Shown here in pieces: positions 15,191-22,412 of a stretch of DNA of 22,412 nt. Position 1 is the stretch's first letter. Each line of letters opens with the position of its first letter. A model generated the notes under the pieces. The model was not told the origin of the DNA and ran no database searches. It was given only the letters and a program-made list of their open reading frames with translations. Source of the stretch: JACZWZ01 sp036478235. GTDB lineage: Bacteria; Actinomycetota; Acidimicrobiia; Spongiisociales; UBA11373. The stretch is taken from assembly GCA_036478235.1 (NCBI GenBank), contig JAZGDZ010000009.1, positions 1 through 22,412 on the forward strand, written 5' to 3'. Both the position numbers and the translations under genes were made by a program.

Positions 15191-15263
15191 CCTTCATGTT
15201 CACGGCTCTTTGTCGAGAACCCCTGGGCCTCAGGTCAGGTGGCTTCGGGGCCGATGAGATTGG

Positions 15264-15476
15264 ATGCGAGTTCGCACCGCGCTCACAGGACTGGCACTGA
15301 CCGCGGCCGTGGTGGCCTGCGGCGGATCGGCCGACGTCGATCCCGTCGATACCGTTGTGGTCAACGACTTCGCCCCGCTCAGGGTCCTCGACCGGGCTAA
15401 CGACGTGGCCGATCAGCTGGAGAACCGCGAGGCCGACCTGGAGGCGCAGCTCGGCAACCCCTTCGAACAGCCCTGA
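15264..15476 (+). CDS. Small lipoprotein of unknown function
   Basis: A 70-residue lipoprotein. A basic start (MRVR) and hydrophobic core lead to the lipobox VVAC, giving lipidated Cys19, then GGSADVD and a short helical acidic tail (RVLDRANDVADQLENREADLEAQLG) that may form an amphipathic helix or coiled coil. No family was recognised. Its small size and acidic helix suggest a structural or interaction role at the outer face of the membrane. The gap upstream (15167-15263) shows no other gene. Confidence 0.65.
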   Translation: MRVRTALTGLALTAAVVACGGSADVDPVDTVVVNDFAPLRVLDRANDVADQLENREADLEAQLGNPFEQP

Positions 15477-15496
15477 TCGCCTGTCATCCGTCGGGC

Positions 15497-15508
15497 TACG
15501 CTCGACGC
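15497..15508 (+). promoter_or_regulatory. Candidate -10 element, leaderless start
   Basis: TACGCT (15497-15502) is the same hexamer seen before the pteridine-reductase-like gene, here 6 nt before the ATG at 15509. No Shine-Dalgarno is present. Confidence 0.35.
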
Positions 15509-15745
15509 ATGCCTTCAGACCGGCCTCTCGACACTGTCGGCTTCGCTGCCTCGCGTCCCGGGCCCGATCGTCGTCGCTGGTCGGTGTCGCCGGCGCCAAT
15601 GCCGTCGGCGACCCCTGCCGGGCCCGCCGTCGACCGCGAGCCCTGGTACACGGTGACGGGCCAAACAGGTGGGTTAGTCGGCGAAGTGCTCTTCGAGGAG
15701 GCGGGTCGCCTCCGGCGCGATCTCGTCCCAGAGGGCATCCGGTGA
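15509..15745 (+). CDS. Possible small protein overlapping nfu antisense
   Basis: A 78-residue Pro/Arg-rich ORF of unknown function. It is supported by the well-placed TACGCT hexamer and by the absence of any other gene in 15477-15673. Against it, the last 72 bases run antisense to the end of the Nfu-domain gene, and the C-terminal residues could be dictated by that overlap. The composition (Ser, Pro, Arg, Gly) gives no fold. A real gene may end earlier or the ORF may be spurious. Confidence 0.35.
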   Translation: MPSDRPLDTVGFAASRPGPDRRRWSVSPAPMPSATPAGPAVDREPWYTVTGQTGGLVGEVLFEEAGRLRRDLVPEGIR

Positions 15746-15931
15746 CTTCGAAATCGTCACGAAGTCGGCAGACATGAAGACGCTCGTGACCCCCGGAAGC
15801 GCCAGGAGCGGCGCCGCTACCGGATCGTCCGTCTCGAGGCCTTGGGCGAAGCTGCGCGGGGTCTCGAATTCGGTGCCGACCGTGAACTTGAGCGCATTCG
15901 GGTTGGGCGTCGGCGTTACGGAGATCGCCAT
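15674..15931 (-). CDS. Stand-alone Nfu N-terminal domain protein
   Basis: An 85-residue protein matching the Nfu N-terminal domain: TPTPNPNALKF at the start, then DDPVAAPLLALPGVTSVFMSADFVTISKS and a C-terminal helix ending in LLEEHF. In full-length Nfu proteins this domain precedes the Cys-x-x-Cys scaffold domain that carries a 4Fe-4S cluster; here the scaffold domain is absent. The protein may assist iron-sulfur delivery or protein interaction, perhaps relevant to the iron-sulfur-rich respiratory operon nearby, though that link is inference. ATG 15931 has a GAGGAG site five bases upstream; the frame is open further upstream across the divergent hyuA gene, but without a domain match. Confidence 0.85.
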   Translation of the reverse strand: MAISVTPTPNPNALKFTVGTEFETPRSFAQGLETDDPVAAPLLALPGVTSVFMSADFVTISKSPDALWDEIAPEATRLLEEHFAD

Positions 15932-15973
15932 GGTTCTCCTCGGGGTGGCGGCGGCATCGTAGCGAGAGACCAC

Positions 15974-17944
15974 ATGCAGGCGGGCGTCGACGTCGGAGGC
16001 ACCTTCACCGACCTCGCCCTGTGGGACGGCACGGAGCTGCGAACCGGCAAGGTCCCGACCGTTCCTTCCGACCAGAGCGTCGGCGTTCTCGGCGTGCTGC
16101 GAGCGGCCGGGACGGCGCGGGCCATGCTTCTGCATGGAACCACGGTCGCCACCAACGCTTTGCTCGAGCGGTCGGGTGCCCGCACCGCTCTCGTAACCGA
16201 CTCCGGGTTCGAGGATCTCATCGAGATCGCCCGCCAGGACCGACCGTCGCTCTATGACGTCGAAGCGACCCGGCCGGAGGCCCTGGTGCCTCCACCGCTC
16301 CGGTTCGGGCTCGACGGGCGCACCGCTGCAGACGGTGGCATCGATCTGGACGATGCATCGGTTTCGCGGCTCGTGCGGCGGATCGCGGAGGCGGAGCCGG
16401 AGGCGGTTGCCATCAGCCTGTTGTTCTCCTTCGTGGCTTCGGGTCGTGAACGAGCGGTCGCAGAAGCGATCGCGACGGCCCTCCCCACAGCAGCGATTAC
16501 CCGGTCGTCACGGGCGGCCCCAGAGTTCCGCGAGTATGAGCGCCTCTCGACGACGGTCATCAATGCATATCTCATTCCCGTCGTCTCCCGGTATCTCTCC
16601 AACCTCGAACGAGCGGCGGTGAATGCGGGAGTGCTCGGCTCTCCCGCCGTGATGCGAAGTTCAGGGGGCCTCATGCGACTCGAGGCCGCCGCCCTTCTCC
16701 CGGCGGCGATAGTCCTGTCGGGTCCCGCGGGCGGTGTCGTCGCCGCCGGCGCCCTGGGATCTGCGCTCGGGCACCGATCGCTGGTCTCCTTCGACATGGG
16801 TGGGACGAGCACCGATGTGTGTCGGATCATGGATGGCCGCCCCGAGGTCTTGTTCGAAAGAACGATCGGGGGTCTGCCCAATCGCATGCCCTCGGTCGCA
16901 GTTCACACCGTCGGGGCCGGCGGAGGAAGCGTCGCGTGGATCGATCCCGGTGGGGCACTGCGGGTCGGTCCACAGAGCGCAGGGGCAGTGCCGGGTCCCG
17001 TTGCCTATGGCCGCGGCGGCGTGGATCCGACGGTCACCGACGCCAACCTTGTCACGGGACGGCTCGGATCGGCGGTCGAACTGGCTGGGTCGCTCGTGCT
17101 CGATGCCGGCGCGGCGAGGAGCGCCATCGAGGTTCTGGGCGATCGGTTGGGTCTGGACATGATGTCCACGGCTCTGGGGGTGATAGAAGTGGTCGAATCA
17201 CACATGGAACGCGCCCTTCGCGTCGTGTCCGTCGAGGAGGGAACGGATCCAAGGGATGCGATGCTCATTGCGTTCGGAGGCGCCGGCGCCATGCACGCCA
17301 CCGCGCTGGCACGGCGCCTCGAGATGGCGGGAGTCATCGTCCCTCCCCACGCCGGGGTCTTTTCCGCACTCGGTCTTCTGCTCGCCCCGCCGCGAGCCGA
17401 CTCGGTGACCGGGGTGCTGCTCGAGCCGGGAGACGACATAGACAGCAAGACGCGTGAAGTGTTGGCCGCAGTGAGTGCCGATCTCGAGGCAACCGGAGCA
17501 TCCCCTGAGGCCGTGGAGTCGACTGCCGACGTTCGATATCTGGGGCAATCGCACGAGACGTCAGTGAGCTACGAGCCGGGCGACGGATGGGAGGCTCTCA
17601 CCGAGCACTTCCATGCTGCCCACCTCGAGCGAAATGGTTTTGCCCGGCGGGGTGACCCGATCGAGGTCGTGGCGGTCCGCGCTGCGGCCACCGGGCGGCC
17701 CGCGCTCACGATCGATCAGCTGCCGCCACAGAGCCCCGCCGGCGAGGCATGGCGCGGCGAGCGGGAGGTGCTCACAGGATCCGGGGCCGTGACCGCGGCG
17801 GTGTGGTGGCGTCCCGGCCTCGAGATCGGTAGTGAGTTGGTCGGTCCTGCCGTGGTGGAGGAGCCCGAGGCCACCACATACCTCGCCGAGGGGGAGCGGG
17901 CGGTCGTCCATGGCTCGGGGGCTCTGGAGGTGAGCTGGGCATGA
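15974..17944 (+). CDS. hyuA: Hydantoinase/oxoprolinase A-type subunit (HyuA)
   Basis: A 656-residue protein of the ATP-dependent HyuA family, which works with HyuB to open hydantoin or 5-oxoproline rings, or in relatives to activate acetone-type substrates. The N-terminal acetate/sugar-kinase-like phosphate loop is GVDVGGTFTDLALWDG (residues about 4-19). HGTTVATNALLER and the second phosphate motif FDMGGTSTDVCRI follow. The C-terminal region has AFGGAGAMHATALAR and a beta-rich end with GPAVVEEPEATTYL. The ATG at 15974 sits right at the family start, 42 bp from the divergent Nfu gene. It overlaps hyuB by 4 nt. The true substrate cannot be told from sequence alone. Confidence 0.92.
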   Translation: MQAGVDVGGTFTDLALWDGTELRTGKVPTVPSDQSVGVLGVLRAAGTARAMLLHGTTVATNALLERSGARTALVTDSGFEDLIEIARQDRPSLYDVEATRPEALVPPPLRFGLDGRTAADGGIDLDDASVSRLVRRIAEAEPEAVAISLLFSFVASGRERAVAEAIATALPTAAITRSSRAAPEFREYERLSTTVINAYLIPVVSRYLSNLERAAVNAGVLGSPAVMRSSGGLMRLEAAALLPAAIVLSGPAGGVVAAGALGSALGHRSLVSFDMGGTSTDVCRIMDGRPEVLFERTIGGLPNRMPSVAVHTVGAGGGSVAWIDPGGALRVGPQSAGAVPGPVAYGRGGVDPTVTDANLVTGRLGSAVELAGSLVLDAGAARSAIEVLGDRLGLDMMSTALGVIEVVESHMERALRVVSVEEGTDPRDAMLIAFGGAGAMHATALARRLEMAGVIVPPHAGVFSALGLLLAPPRADSVTGVLLEPGDDIDSKTREVLAAVSADLEATGASPEAVESTADVRYLGQSHETSVSYEPGDGWEALTEHFHAAHLERNGFARRGDPIEVVAVRAAATGRPALTIDQLPPQSPAGEAWRGEREVLTGSGAVTAAVWWRPGLEIGSELVGPAVVEEPEATTYLAEGERAVVHGSGALEVSWA

Positions 17945-19488
17945 CCGTCGATCCGGTCACCCTCGAAGTCGCTCGCAACCGGTCTGCATCGGTGGCCGAG
18001 GAGATGGGAGGCGTGCTGCGTCGGACCGCCTACTCGCCGAACATCAAGGAAAGGGCGGACTGCTCGGCAGCGATCTTCGTGGCCGATGGCGAGATGCTGG
18101 CCCAGGCGGAGCACATCCCGGTGCATCTCGGCTCGATGCCTGCCTCGGTGGCGGTGGTGATCGGCCTGTTCGGTCCGAAGGTGGATCCCGGCATCCAGTT
18201 CGCGGTCAACGACCCGTACGCCGGAGGTACCCACCTGAACGATCTGACGCTTGTACGGCCCGTCCACCTCGACGGGCGGCTGATGGGTTGGGTTGCCAAT
18301 CGGGCCCATCACGCCGACGTGGGCGGTGAAGCTCCCGGGTCCATGCCGGCCCACGCCACCCGACTCGAACAGGAGGGGCACGTGGTTGCCCCCACCGTGG
18401 CCGTTATCGGGGGCACCTGGGAATCGGACTTCCTCGATGCCTTCGTCGAGGCCACGCGTACGCCCGACGAAAGGATGGGTGACCTCTCGGCGCAGCTCGG
18501 CGCCAACGAAGCCGGGGCCGAGCGTTTCCTCGACCTGGTTCGACACCACGGAGCCGATCGGTTCGAGACCGTGGCCGCAGCATTGCTCGACTACGGCGAG
18601 GCGCGAATGCGGTCGGCACTTCGGGCGCTCCCGGACGGCGAATACCGGTTCGAGGATGCGATGGAGTTTGGGGATGTCGATGTACCGATCGAGGTGAGTG
18701 TCGGGGTCGATGGCGATCAACTCACAGCGGACTTCACGGGGACCGCCGCGCAGATCCCCGCCAATTTCAACGCCGTCGAAGCCGTCACCCGTTCATGTCT
18801 CTACTACGCAGTGCGGGTGGCGACCGATCCGACGATTCCGGCCAACGGCGGGTGCTACCGACCGCTCCGGCTCATCACGGAACCCGGGTCGATCGTGGCG
18901 GCCGGCGACGGTGTCGCGGTGGCCGCAGGAAACGTGGAGACCAGCCAGCGCATCGCCGATGTGCTGCTGGGTGCTTTGGCCCAGGCCGTGCCAGATCGCG
19001 TGCCGGCGGCGTCGCAAGGAACGATGAACAACATCCTGATCGGGTCCCACTCCACCGTGTACTACGAGACGGTGGCGGGGGGCGAGGGAGGCACGCCACA
19101 TCGTCCCGGTCAGTCGGGCATCCACACCGGGATGACCAACACGAGGAACACGCCTATCGAGTCACTCGAAACGCACTACCCGTTCCGGTTGGTGCGTACC
19201 GAACTTCGCGTCGGGAGCGGTGGAGAGGGCCTGCACGAGGGCGGCAAGGGAATCATCAGGGAGATCGAGTTCCTCGAGCCGGCGGTCGTGTCGTTGATGG
19301 GGGAGCGACGGCGATTGCGGCCATGGGGCCTGGCGGGTGGCGGTCCCGGCGCGAACGGGGAGGATTGGCTCGTGAGGGGCGGCGTCGAAGAGCGGCTTCC
19401 CGGAAAGACCACGTTCGAGGTCGAAGCCGGGGACCGGCTCCGGGTTCTGACCCCGGGCGGAGGCGGTTGGGGCCGAGAACGCGAGTGA
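17941..19488 (+). CDS. hyuB: Hydantoinase/oxoprolinase B-type subunit (HyuB)
   Basis: A 515-residue HyuB-family protein, the usual length for a separate B subunit. Recognisable blocks are DPVTLEVARNRSASVAEEMG, RRTAYSPNIKERADCSAAIF, NDPYAGGTHLNDLTLVRPV, the metal-site region NRAHHADVGG, GTAAQIPANFNAVEAVT, and the Gly-rich end GGGGWGRERE. It forms the carbon-nitrogen bond-cleaving partner of HyuA. The ATGA overlap shows coupling. No amidohydrolase, racemase or transporter gene accompanies the pair here, so the pathway is unknown. Confidence 0.92.
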   Translation: MTVDPVTLEVARNRSASVAEEMGGVLRRTAYSPNIKERADCSAAIFVADGEMLAQAEHIPVHLGSMPASVAVVIGLFGPKVDPGIQFAVNDPYAGGTHLNDLTLVRPVHLDGRLMGWVANRAHHADVGGEAPGSMPAHATRLEQEGHVVAPTVAVIGGTWESDFLDAFVEATRTPDERMGDLSAQLGANEAGAERFLDLVRHHGADRFETVAAALLDYGEARMRSALRALPDGEYRFEDAMEFGDVDVPIEVSVGVDGDQLTADFTGTAAQIPANFNAVEAVTRSCLYYAVRVATDPTIPANGGCYRPLRLITEPGSIVAAGDGVAVAAGNVETSQRIADVLLGALAQAVPDRVPAASQGTMNNILIGSHSTVYYETVAGGEGGTPHRPGQSGIHTGMTNTRNTPIESLETHYPFRLVRTELRVGSGGEGLHEGGKGIIREIEFLEPAVVSLMGERRRLRPWGLAGGGPGANGEDWLVRGGVEERLPGKTTFEVEAGDRLRVLTPGGGGWGRERE

Positions 19489-19506
19489 CCCCCGGCGAAC
19501 CGGGGG
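19489..19506 (+). terminator. Strong GC hairpin with CGAA loop after hyuB
   Basis: CCCCCGG (19489-19495), tetraloop CGAA, CCGGGGG (19500-19506): a perfect 7-bp GC stem starting right at the hyuB stop. There is no T-tract. It probably ends or protects the hyuAB transcript. Confidence 0.55.
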
Positions 19507-19639
19507 ATCACTCAGTGGGGTGACCGGTAAGCCCCAGGGCGTACGTCAACCGGTCTCTGTTGTGTTCGCGACGGTCGAGGCCTTCCTCAGCCGCCGGAGC
19601 TAGCCGCATCCCCGGGCGAACCCGGAGGGCGGAAATCGT
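19507..19639. other. Non-coding gap with a second CGAA-loop hairpin
   Basis: No gene was found in this stretch. A second hairpin lies at 19612-19625: CCGGG, loop CGAA, CCCGG. It shares the GGCGAACC loop core with the hairpin at 19489-19506 and sits 15 bases past the end of the small minus-strand ORF, where it could act as that transcript's end signal. Confidence 0.4.
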
Positions 19640-19738
19640 TTAACTGTGGCCAGGACGCCAGATCGCGAACGCCGGCTGTGCCCACAGGGCGAGGAATGTG
19701 GCGATCGTGAATGCCAGAACGGTGAGCCGCTTCCGCAT
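19640..19738 (-). CDS. Micropeptide with signal peptide, 32 residues
   Basis: A short minus-strand ORF of 33 codons. The ATG at 19738 is preceded by GGGAGAG at a good distance (GAGGGAGAGACAAATG). The product starts with the basic MRKR, has a hydrophobic core of about 14 residues (LTVLAFTIATFLAL), and then AQPAFA, a classical Ala-x-Ala signal peptidase I site. Cleavage would release only IWRPGHS. It is the same strand as, and 107 bp downstream of, the TPR/DeoR regulator. A tiny exported peptide next to a TPR regulator could be a signalling pair. It could also be an anchor-only protein or chance ORF; the ribosome site and signal peptide together make chance less likely. Confidence 0.55.
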   Translation of the reverse strand: MRKRLTVLAFTIATFLALWAQPAFAIWRPGHS

Positions 19739-19789
19739 TTGTCTCTCCCTCACGTTGTCGTGACGTGTAGGAGATTGAGATCGGCTTAT

Positions 19790-19810
19790 CTCGCCTATAT
19801 CTAAAGCGGT
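19790..19810 (-). promoter_or_regulatory. AT-rich candidate promoter of the micropeptide
   Basis: On the minus strand GCTTTAGATATAGGCGAGAT is the most AT-rich segment of the 107-bp gap and offers TAGATA or TATAGG as a -10. It lies just after a CGGTT/AACCG hairpin (19807-19821) that may end the regulator transcript. An inverted repeat CACGT...ACGTG (19751-19755 and 19763-19767) lies between it and the ORF and could be an operator. Confidence 0.3.
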
Positions 19811-19845
19811 TGCGAAAACCGTGCGCTCACGCGCTTTCGGTGGTG

Positions 19846-22412
19846 TTAGCGGCTTCCTCGGGTGTTCACAACGTGACCGCTGGATCTCAGTGAGGCCAGA
19901 TCACGTCGTATCGTGGCGTTGCTTGCCTCAAGAGCGTCCGCGATGTGACTTACCGTTGGGCTGGTACCAGACTCTTGAGCCTCGCGAAGCAATCGAAGGA
20001 TTTGGTGCCGTCGCCGTTCGATGCGATCCGAGATGCCTTCATCGCTGGGGTCGTGGACAGTCCAGTGGATCGTGACGTGCTCATCGGCTCTTAGCCTTCG
20101 GCCGAGAGGTGAATCTGCTGCCGGTAGGTCAACCGTTTTTCGCCGTGGTTGAAGAGCGAGCCATCGGGCATAGATGTCCCGGTGGTTAGGGATGTGAGTC
20201 CACGACCTGCGTCGTGTCGTGTCGTCAAGCCCACTCAGGAGTGACGTCAGCTGCTCGTGAGCGAGTGTTATGTAGTGGGCGGCCTCTTCATCGTCTCCTA
20301 GCGCTCCGTGAACCTCACTCAGTGCGAGCGGGACCAGATGAGCCAGTTCCACGCCGGGACGAATCTCTCGCATGGCCTTCTTGGACCACTCGAGTGCTTC
20401 CTGTGTCTTGCCCGCCCTGAGCGTCAGGCGTCCAGCAAGAGCCCGTACTCCGACCAAGAGGTCGTTCATGCCGTATTCCCTGCATAGCGATTCGGCTTCG
20501 AGAATGTGGTCAATGCCGCTGTCGATCGCATCGTTTTCAAGCTCAATCGCTGCGAACTCTCTTAGGGTTTGGGCGGTCAACCAGGCATCTTCCGAATCTC
20601 TCGTGAGAGCGAGCGCGTCTTCGAAATGCCGTGCGCCCGCGGTCAGGTCACCCGCTCGTCCCGCGAGGCTTCCTACGAGTCCCAGACACTGCGCCTTGCC
20701 CCGAACGTCGCCGATGTCCTCGTAGATGACCAGAGCCTCATCAGTCTGCTGTTGCGCCTTCTCATCGTCCCCGATTAGCCCATGCCACAGCCAAGCTGCA
20801 TTGGAGAGGACAAGCGCCCGACCCCGACTGTTCCCCATTGCGGCGTAGGACTCCTCCGCGGCATCGAAGGCATCGAGAGCAAGCCCAAGGCGATTCGTGA
20901 TGATGTACAAAATCGCGAGATTCATGCGGTACACAGCTTCACCGTGGCGATACCCAATTCGTTGGGACGTCTCTATTGCGCGAGTGAAGTCCGTCTCAGC
21001 TGGTTCTGGCTCGCCGCGTTCCATTCGAAGCGTGCCGAGCATTCCGAGCACCTCGGCCTGGCCTCGAGCGTCCTCGAGTTCTTCGTAGAGCTTGAGAGCT
21101 GCCAACAACTGAGACTCGGCTTCACCGAATCGCTGAAGATCGATCAGATTCTGGCCAAGCGCGTTTCTCGCGTTTGCCTCTTGGCGAGCGTCGGCATCTC
21201 TGAACTCAGCTGCTTCCTCGAGGTAAACGACGCCCTCGGCAGCTCGACCTCCGAAGCACGCAACCATGCCGAGGGCGGTGAGGGCAGCGACAACCTGACC
21301 CCCGTCACCGCCTTCCCGCGCCGCTTCAAGAGCGCCCTCTGCTTCTGTCTCCGCCTCGGAGAACCTGTCCTGATGCGCGAACCACCAAGCTCGTCGTCGT
21401 AGTACATCTCCCCGGTCTGACTCGGAAGCGAATCGTTCCAGTCGACTGATGGCGTGCTCTTGCTCTTCTCTGCGCCCCAGAACATCCAGAACCTCTTCGT
21501 GAAGGGATGCAACCGCGTGACATCTCGCGTTGGAAGCGCCAATCTCGTCAAGGGTGGCTGAAACTTGTGCGAGATGCTGTGCAGCAGTGTCATAAGCGTG
21601 GACTGCCATAGCCCTCTCAGCGGCCTGTTCGAGGTATTGGGCTGCTCGATCGGGCATTCGCGCGGAACTGAAGTGGTGGGCGAGCAGTTCCACTTCATCC
21701 GGCCGATGTTTTTCGACAGCGATGGCAACTCGCCGGTGGAGGTCAATCTTCCGAGATATGGAGAGGTCGTCATAGACGACCCGCCTCATCAGCTCGTGTC
21801 CGACCGCGAATCCGTCGTGCCCTGCATCTACGAACCGTCGTCGCTGTAGATCATCGATTGCGGCAAGGGTCGTGTCGTCGGTGAGTTCTGATGCCTCCAC
21901 TACTTCAGCCACAAGGAGCTCGTCGTCGTGGATCGCAACCAGTTCCAGCATCTTTCGGGAGCCTGGATCGAGCCCGTCGAGCCGGTGCCTGATCAACGCA
22001 TGGACTGTTGGCGTTACGGGCAGCCTGTCACGCGCCGGCAGGACATCCTCGGTCGGACCCTCTGCTTCCTCCAGTGAATCGCGCTCATAGAGAGCGCGCA
22101 GGGTCTCCACGATGAACAGAGGGACTCCGCCCGTTTCCCTGTGGAGTCGCTCGGAGAATCCACCACTCACCTCTCCCAGTCCCAGGCTCTTGCGGATCAG
22201 TTCCTCGGTCTGCGCCGGGGACAGGGGGGTGAGTGAGATTCGCTCACAGTGCGCCAGGCGGTCGAGGGTGCGCAGCAGATCCCACACTTCGGGGCGCTCG
22301 CGAGCTTCGCCGTGGCGGTAGGTGACGGCAAAGAGAACTCTCTCGGTTTCGATGCGATGGGCCAGCTGGGAAAGCGCCTGAATCGTGTCGTCGTCGGTCC
22401 AGTGGACGTCCT
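19846..22412 (-). CDS. AAA-type ATPase/TPR regulator with C-terminal DeoR-type winged helix (partial)
   Basis: The N-terminus lies beyond the window; 854 residues are visible. They begin in the ATPase domain with a Walker B-like DVHWTDDDT, followed by RVLFAVTYRHGE and the sensor-like GGVPLFIVETLRALYE. A helical domain with AVGHELMRRVVYDDLSISRK follows, then a long array of tetratricopeptide-like repeats covering roughly 500 residues, as in MalT- and LuxR-type STAND regulators. The last 57 or so residues, RRHQILRLLREAQ...SHIADALEASNATIRRDLASLRSSGHVV, form a DeoR-type winged helix with the TIRRDL recognition motif, in place of the LuxR HTH expected. GC is visibly lower than in neighbours (29-33 of 60 bases in sampled lines, against 45 of 60 in hyuA), which suggests transfer. 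Confidence 0.85.
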   Translation of the reverse strand, partial: DVHWTDDDTIQALSQLAHRIETERVLFAVTYRHGEARERPEVWDLLRTLDRLAHCERISLTPLSPAQTEELIRKSLGLGEVSGGFSERLHRETGGVPLFIVETLRALYERDSLEEAEGPTEDVLPARDRLPVTPTVHALIRHRLDGLDPGSRKMLELVAIHDDELLVAEVVEASELTDDTTLAAIDDLQRRRFVDAGHDGFAVGHELMRRVVYDDLSISRKIDLHRRVAIAVEKHRPDEVELLAHHFSSARMPDRAAQYLEQAAERAMAVHAYDTAAQHLAQVSATLDEIGASNARCHAVASLHEEVLDVLGRREEQEHAISRLERFASESDRGDVLRRRAWWFAHQDRFSEAETEAEGALEAAREGGDGGQVVAALTALGMVACFGGRAAEGVVYLEEAAEFRDADARQEANARNALGQNLIDLQRFGEAESQLLAALKLYEELEDARGQAEVLGMLGTLRMERGEPEPAETDFTRAIETSQRIGYRHGEAVYRMNLAILYIITNRLGLALDAFDAAEESYAAMGNSRGRALVLSNAAWLWHGLIGDDEKAQQQTDEALVIYEDIGDVRGKAQCLGLVGSLAGRAGDLTAGARHFEDALALTRDSEDAWLTAQTLREFAAIELENDAIDSGIDHILEAESLCREYGMNDLLVGVRALAGRLTLRAGKTQEALEWSKKAMREIRPGVELAHLVPLALSEVHGALGDDEEAAHYITLAHEQLTSLLSGLDDTTRRRSWTHIPNHRDIYARWLALQPRRKTVDLPAADSPLGRRLRADEHVTIHWTVHDPSDEGISDRIERRRHQILRLLREAQESGTSPTVSHIADALEASNATIRRDLASLRSSGHVVNTRGSR

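Noticed and set aside
19507..19845. Riboswitch or tRNA-like element
   Set aside because: Fragments recalled c-di-AMP and c-di-GMP riboswitch motifs, but conserved cores are not present in order, and no plus-strand target gene follows.
22246..22287. GTG at 22287 as the regulator start
   Set aside because: The same frame stays open to the window end and encodes Walker B-like DVHWTDDD, so the true start lies outside the window.

Overview
The window is high-GC bacterial DNA whose content suggests an Actinomycetota lineage, possibly Acidimicrobiia-like; this is inferred from gene content because no rRNA or marker tree is available. The supporting signs are a paired GlnA2-like and GlnA1-like glutamine synthetase, several genes that appear leaderless (a TANNNT hexamer 6-9 nt before an ATG or GTG, with no Shine-Dalgarno), and a two-component system of the HPK7 kinase / NarL regulator type. 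No tRNA, rRNA, insertion sequence or CRISPR array was seen.

Layout. (1) 33-2919: divergent type I glutamine synthetases, a GlnA2-like gene on the minus strand and an adenylylatable GlnA1-like gene on the plus strand. (2) 3075-6215: a minus-strand membrane-anchored helical protein, then a folate/pterin cluster with a pteridine-reductase-like SDR, FolB, and one ORF that fuses FolK to FolE. A family of short palindromic GGCAATCG / CCTCGCTTCGCTCGG repeats sits in the gaps at 2920-3074 and 4521-4758. (3) 6264-8260: a translationally coupled sensor kinase and response regulator; the regulator's DNA-recognition helix is aberrant. (4) 8451-13976: a tightly overlapping respiratory operon. It encodes a lipoprotein with an ethylbenzene-dehydrogenase-type haem domain, a small membrane protein, a GltD/DPYD-like FAD/NAD(P) iron-sulfur oxidoreductase, a b6-type cytochrome b, a subunit-IV-like cytochrome b C-terminal part, a Rieske protein and a membrane-anchored dihaem cytochrome c. 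Together they look like a Rieske/cytochrome b complex wired to a pyridine-nucleotide module. (5) 14081-15931: small exported or membrane proteins of unknown function, a short lipoprotein, and a stand-alone Nfu N-terminal domain protein on the minus strand. (6) 15974-19488: a hyuA/hyuB hydantoinase/oxoprolinase pair closed by a strong hairpin. (7) 19489-22412: a lower-GC regulator on the minus strand, cut by the window end, that combines an AAA-type ATPase, a long TPR array and a C-terminal DeoR-type winged helix. It is followed on the same strand by a 32-codon ORF with a good ribosome binding site and a signal peptide that would leave a heptapeptide.

The two most unusual items are the NAD(P)H-oxidoreductase-containing bc-type operon and the TPR-regulator/exported-micropeptide pair. 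The second resembles, in layout only, peptide quorum-sensing receptor/propeptide pairs. Other points worth a look are the FolK-FolE fusion, the missing recognition-helix residues of the response regulator, the leaderless starts and the intergenic palindromes.
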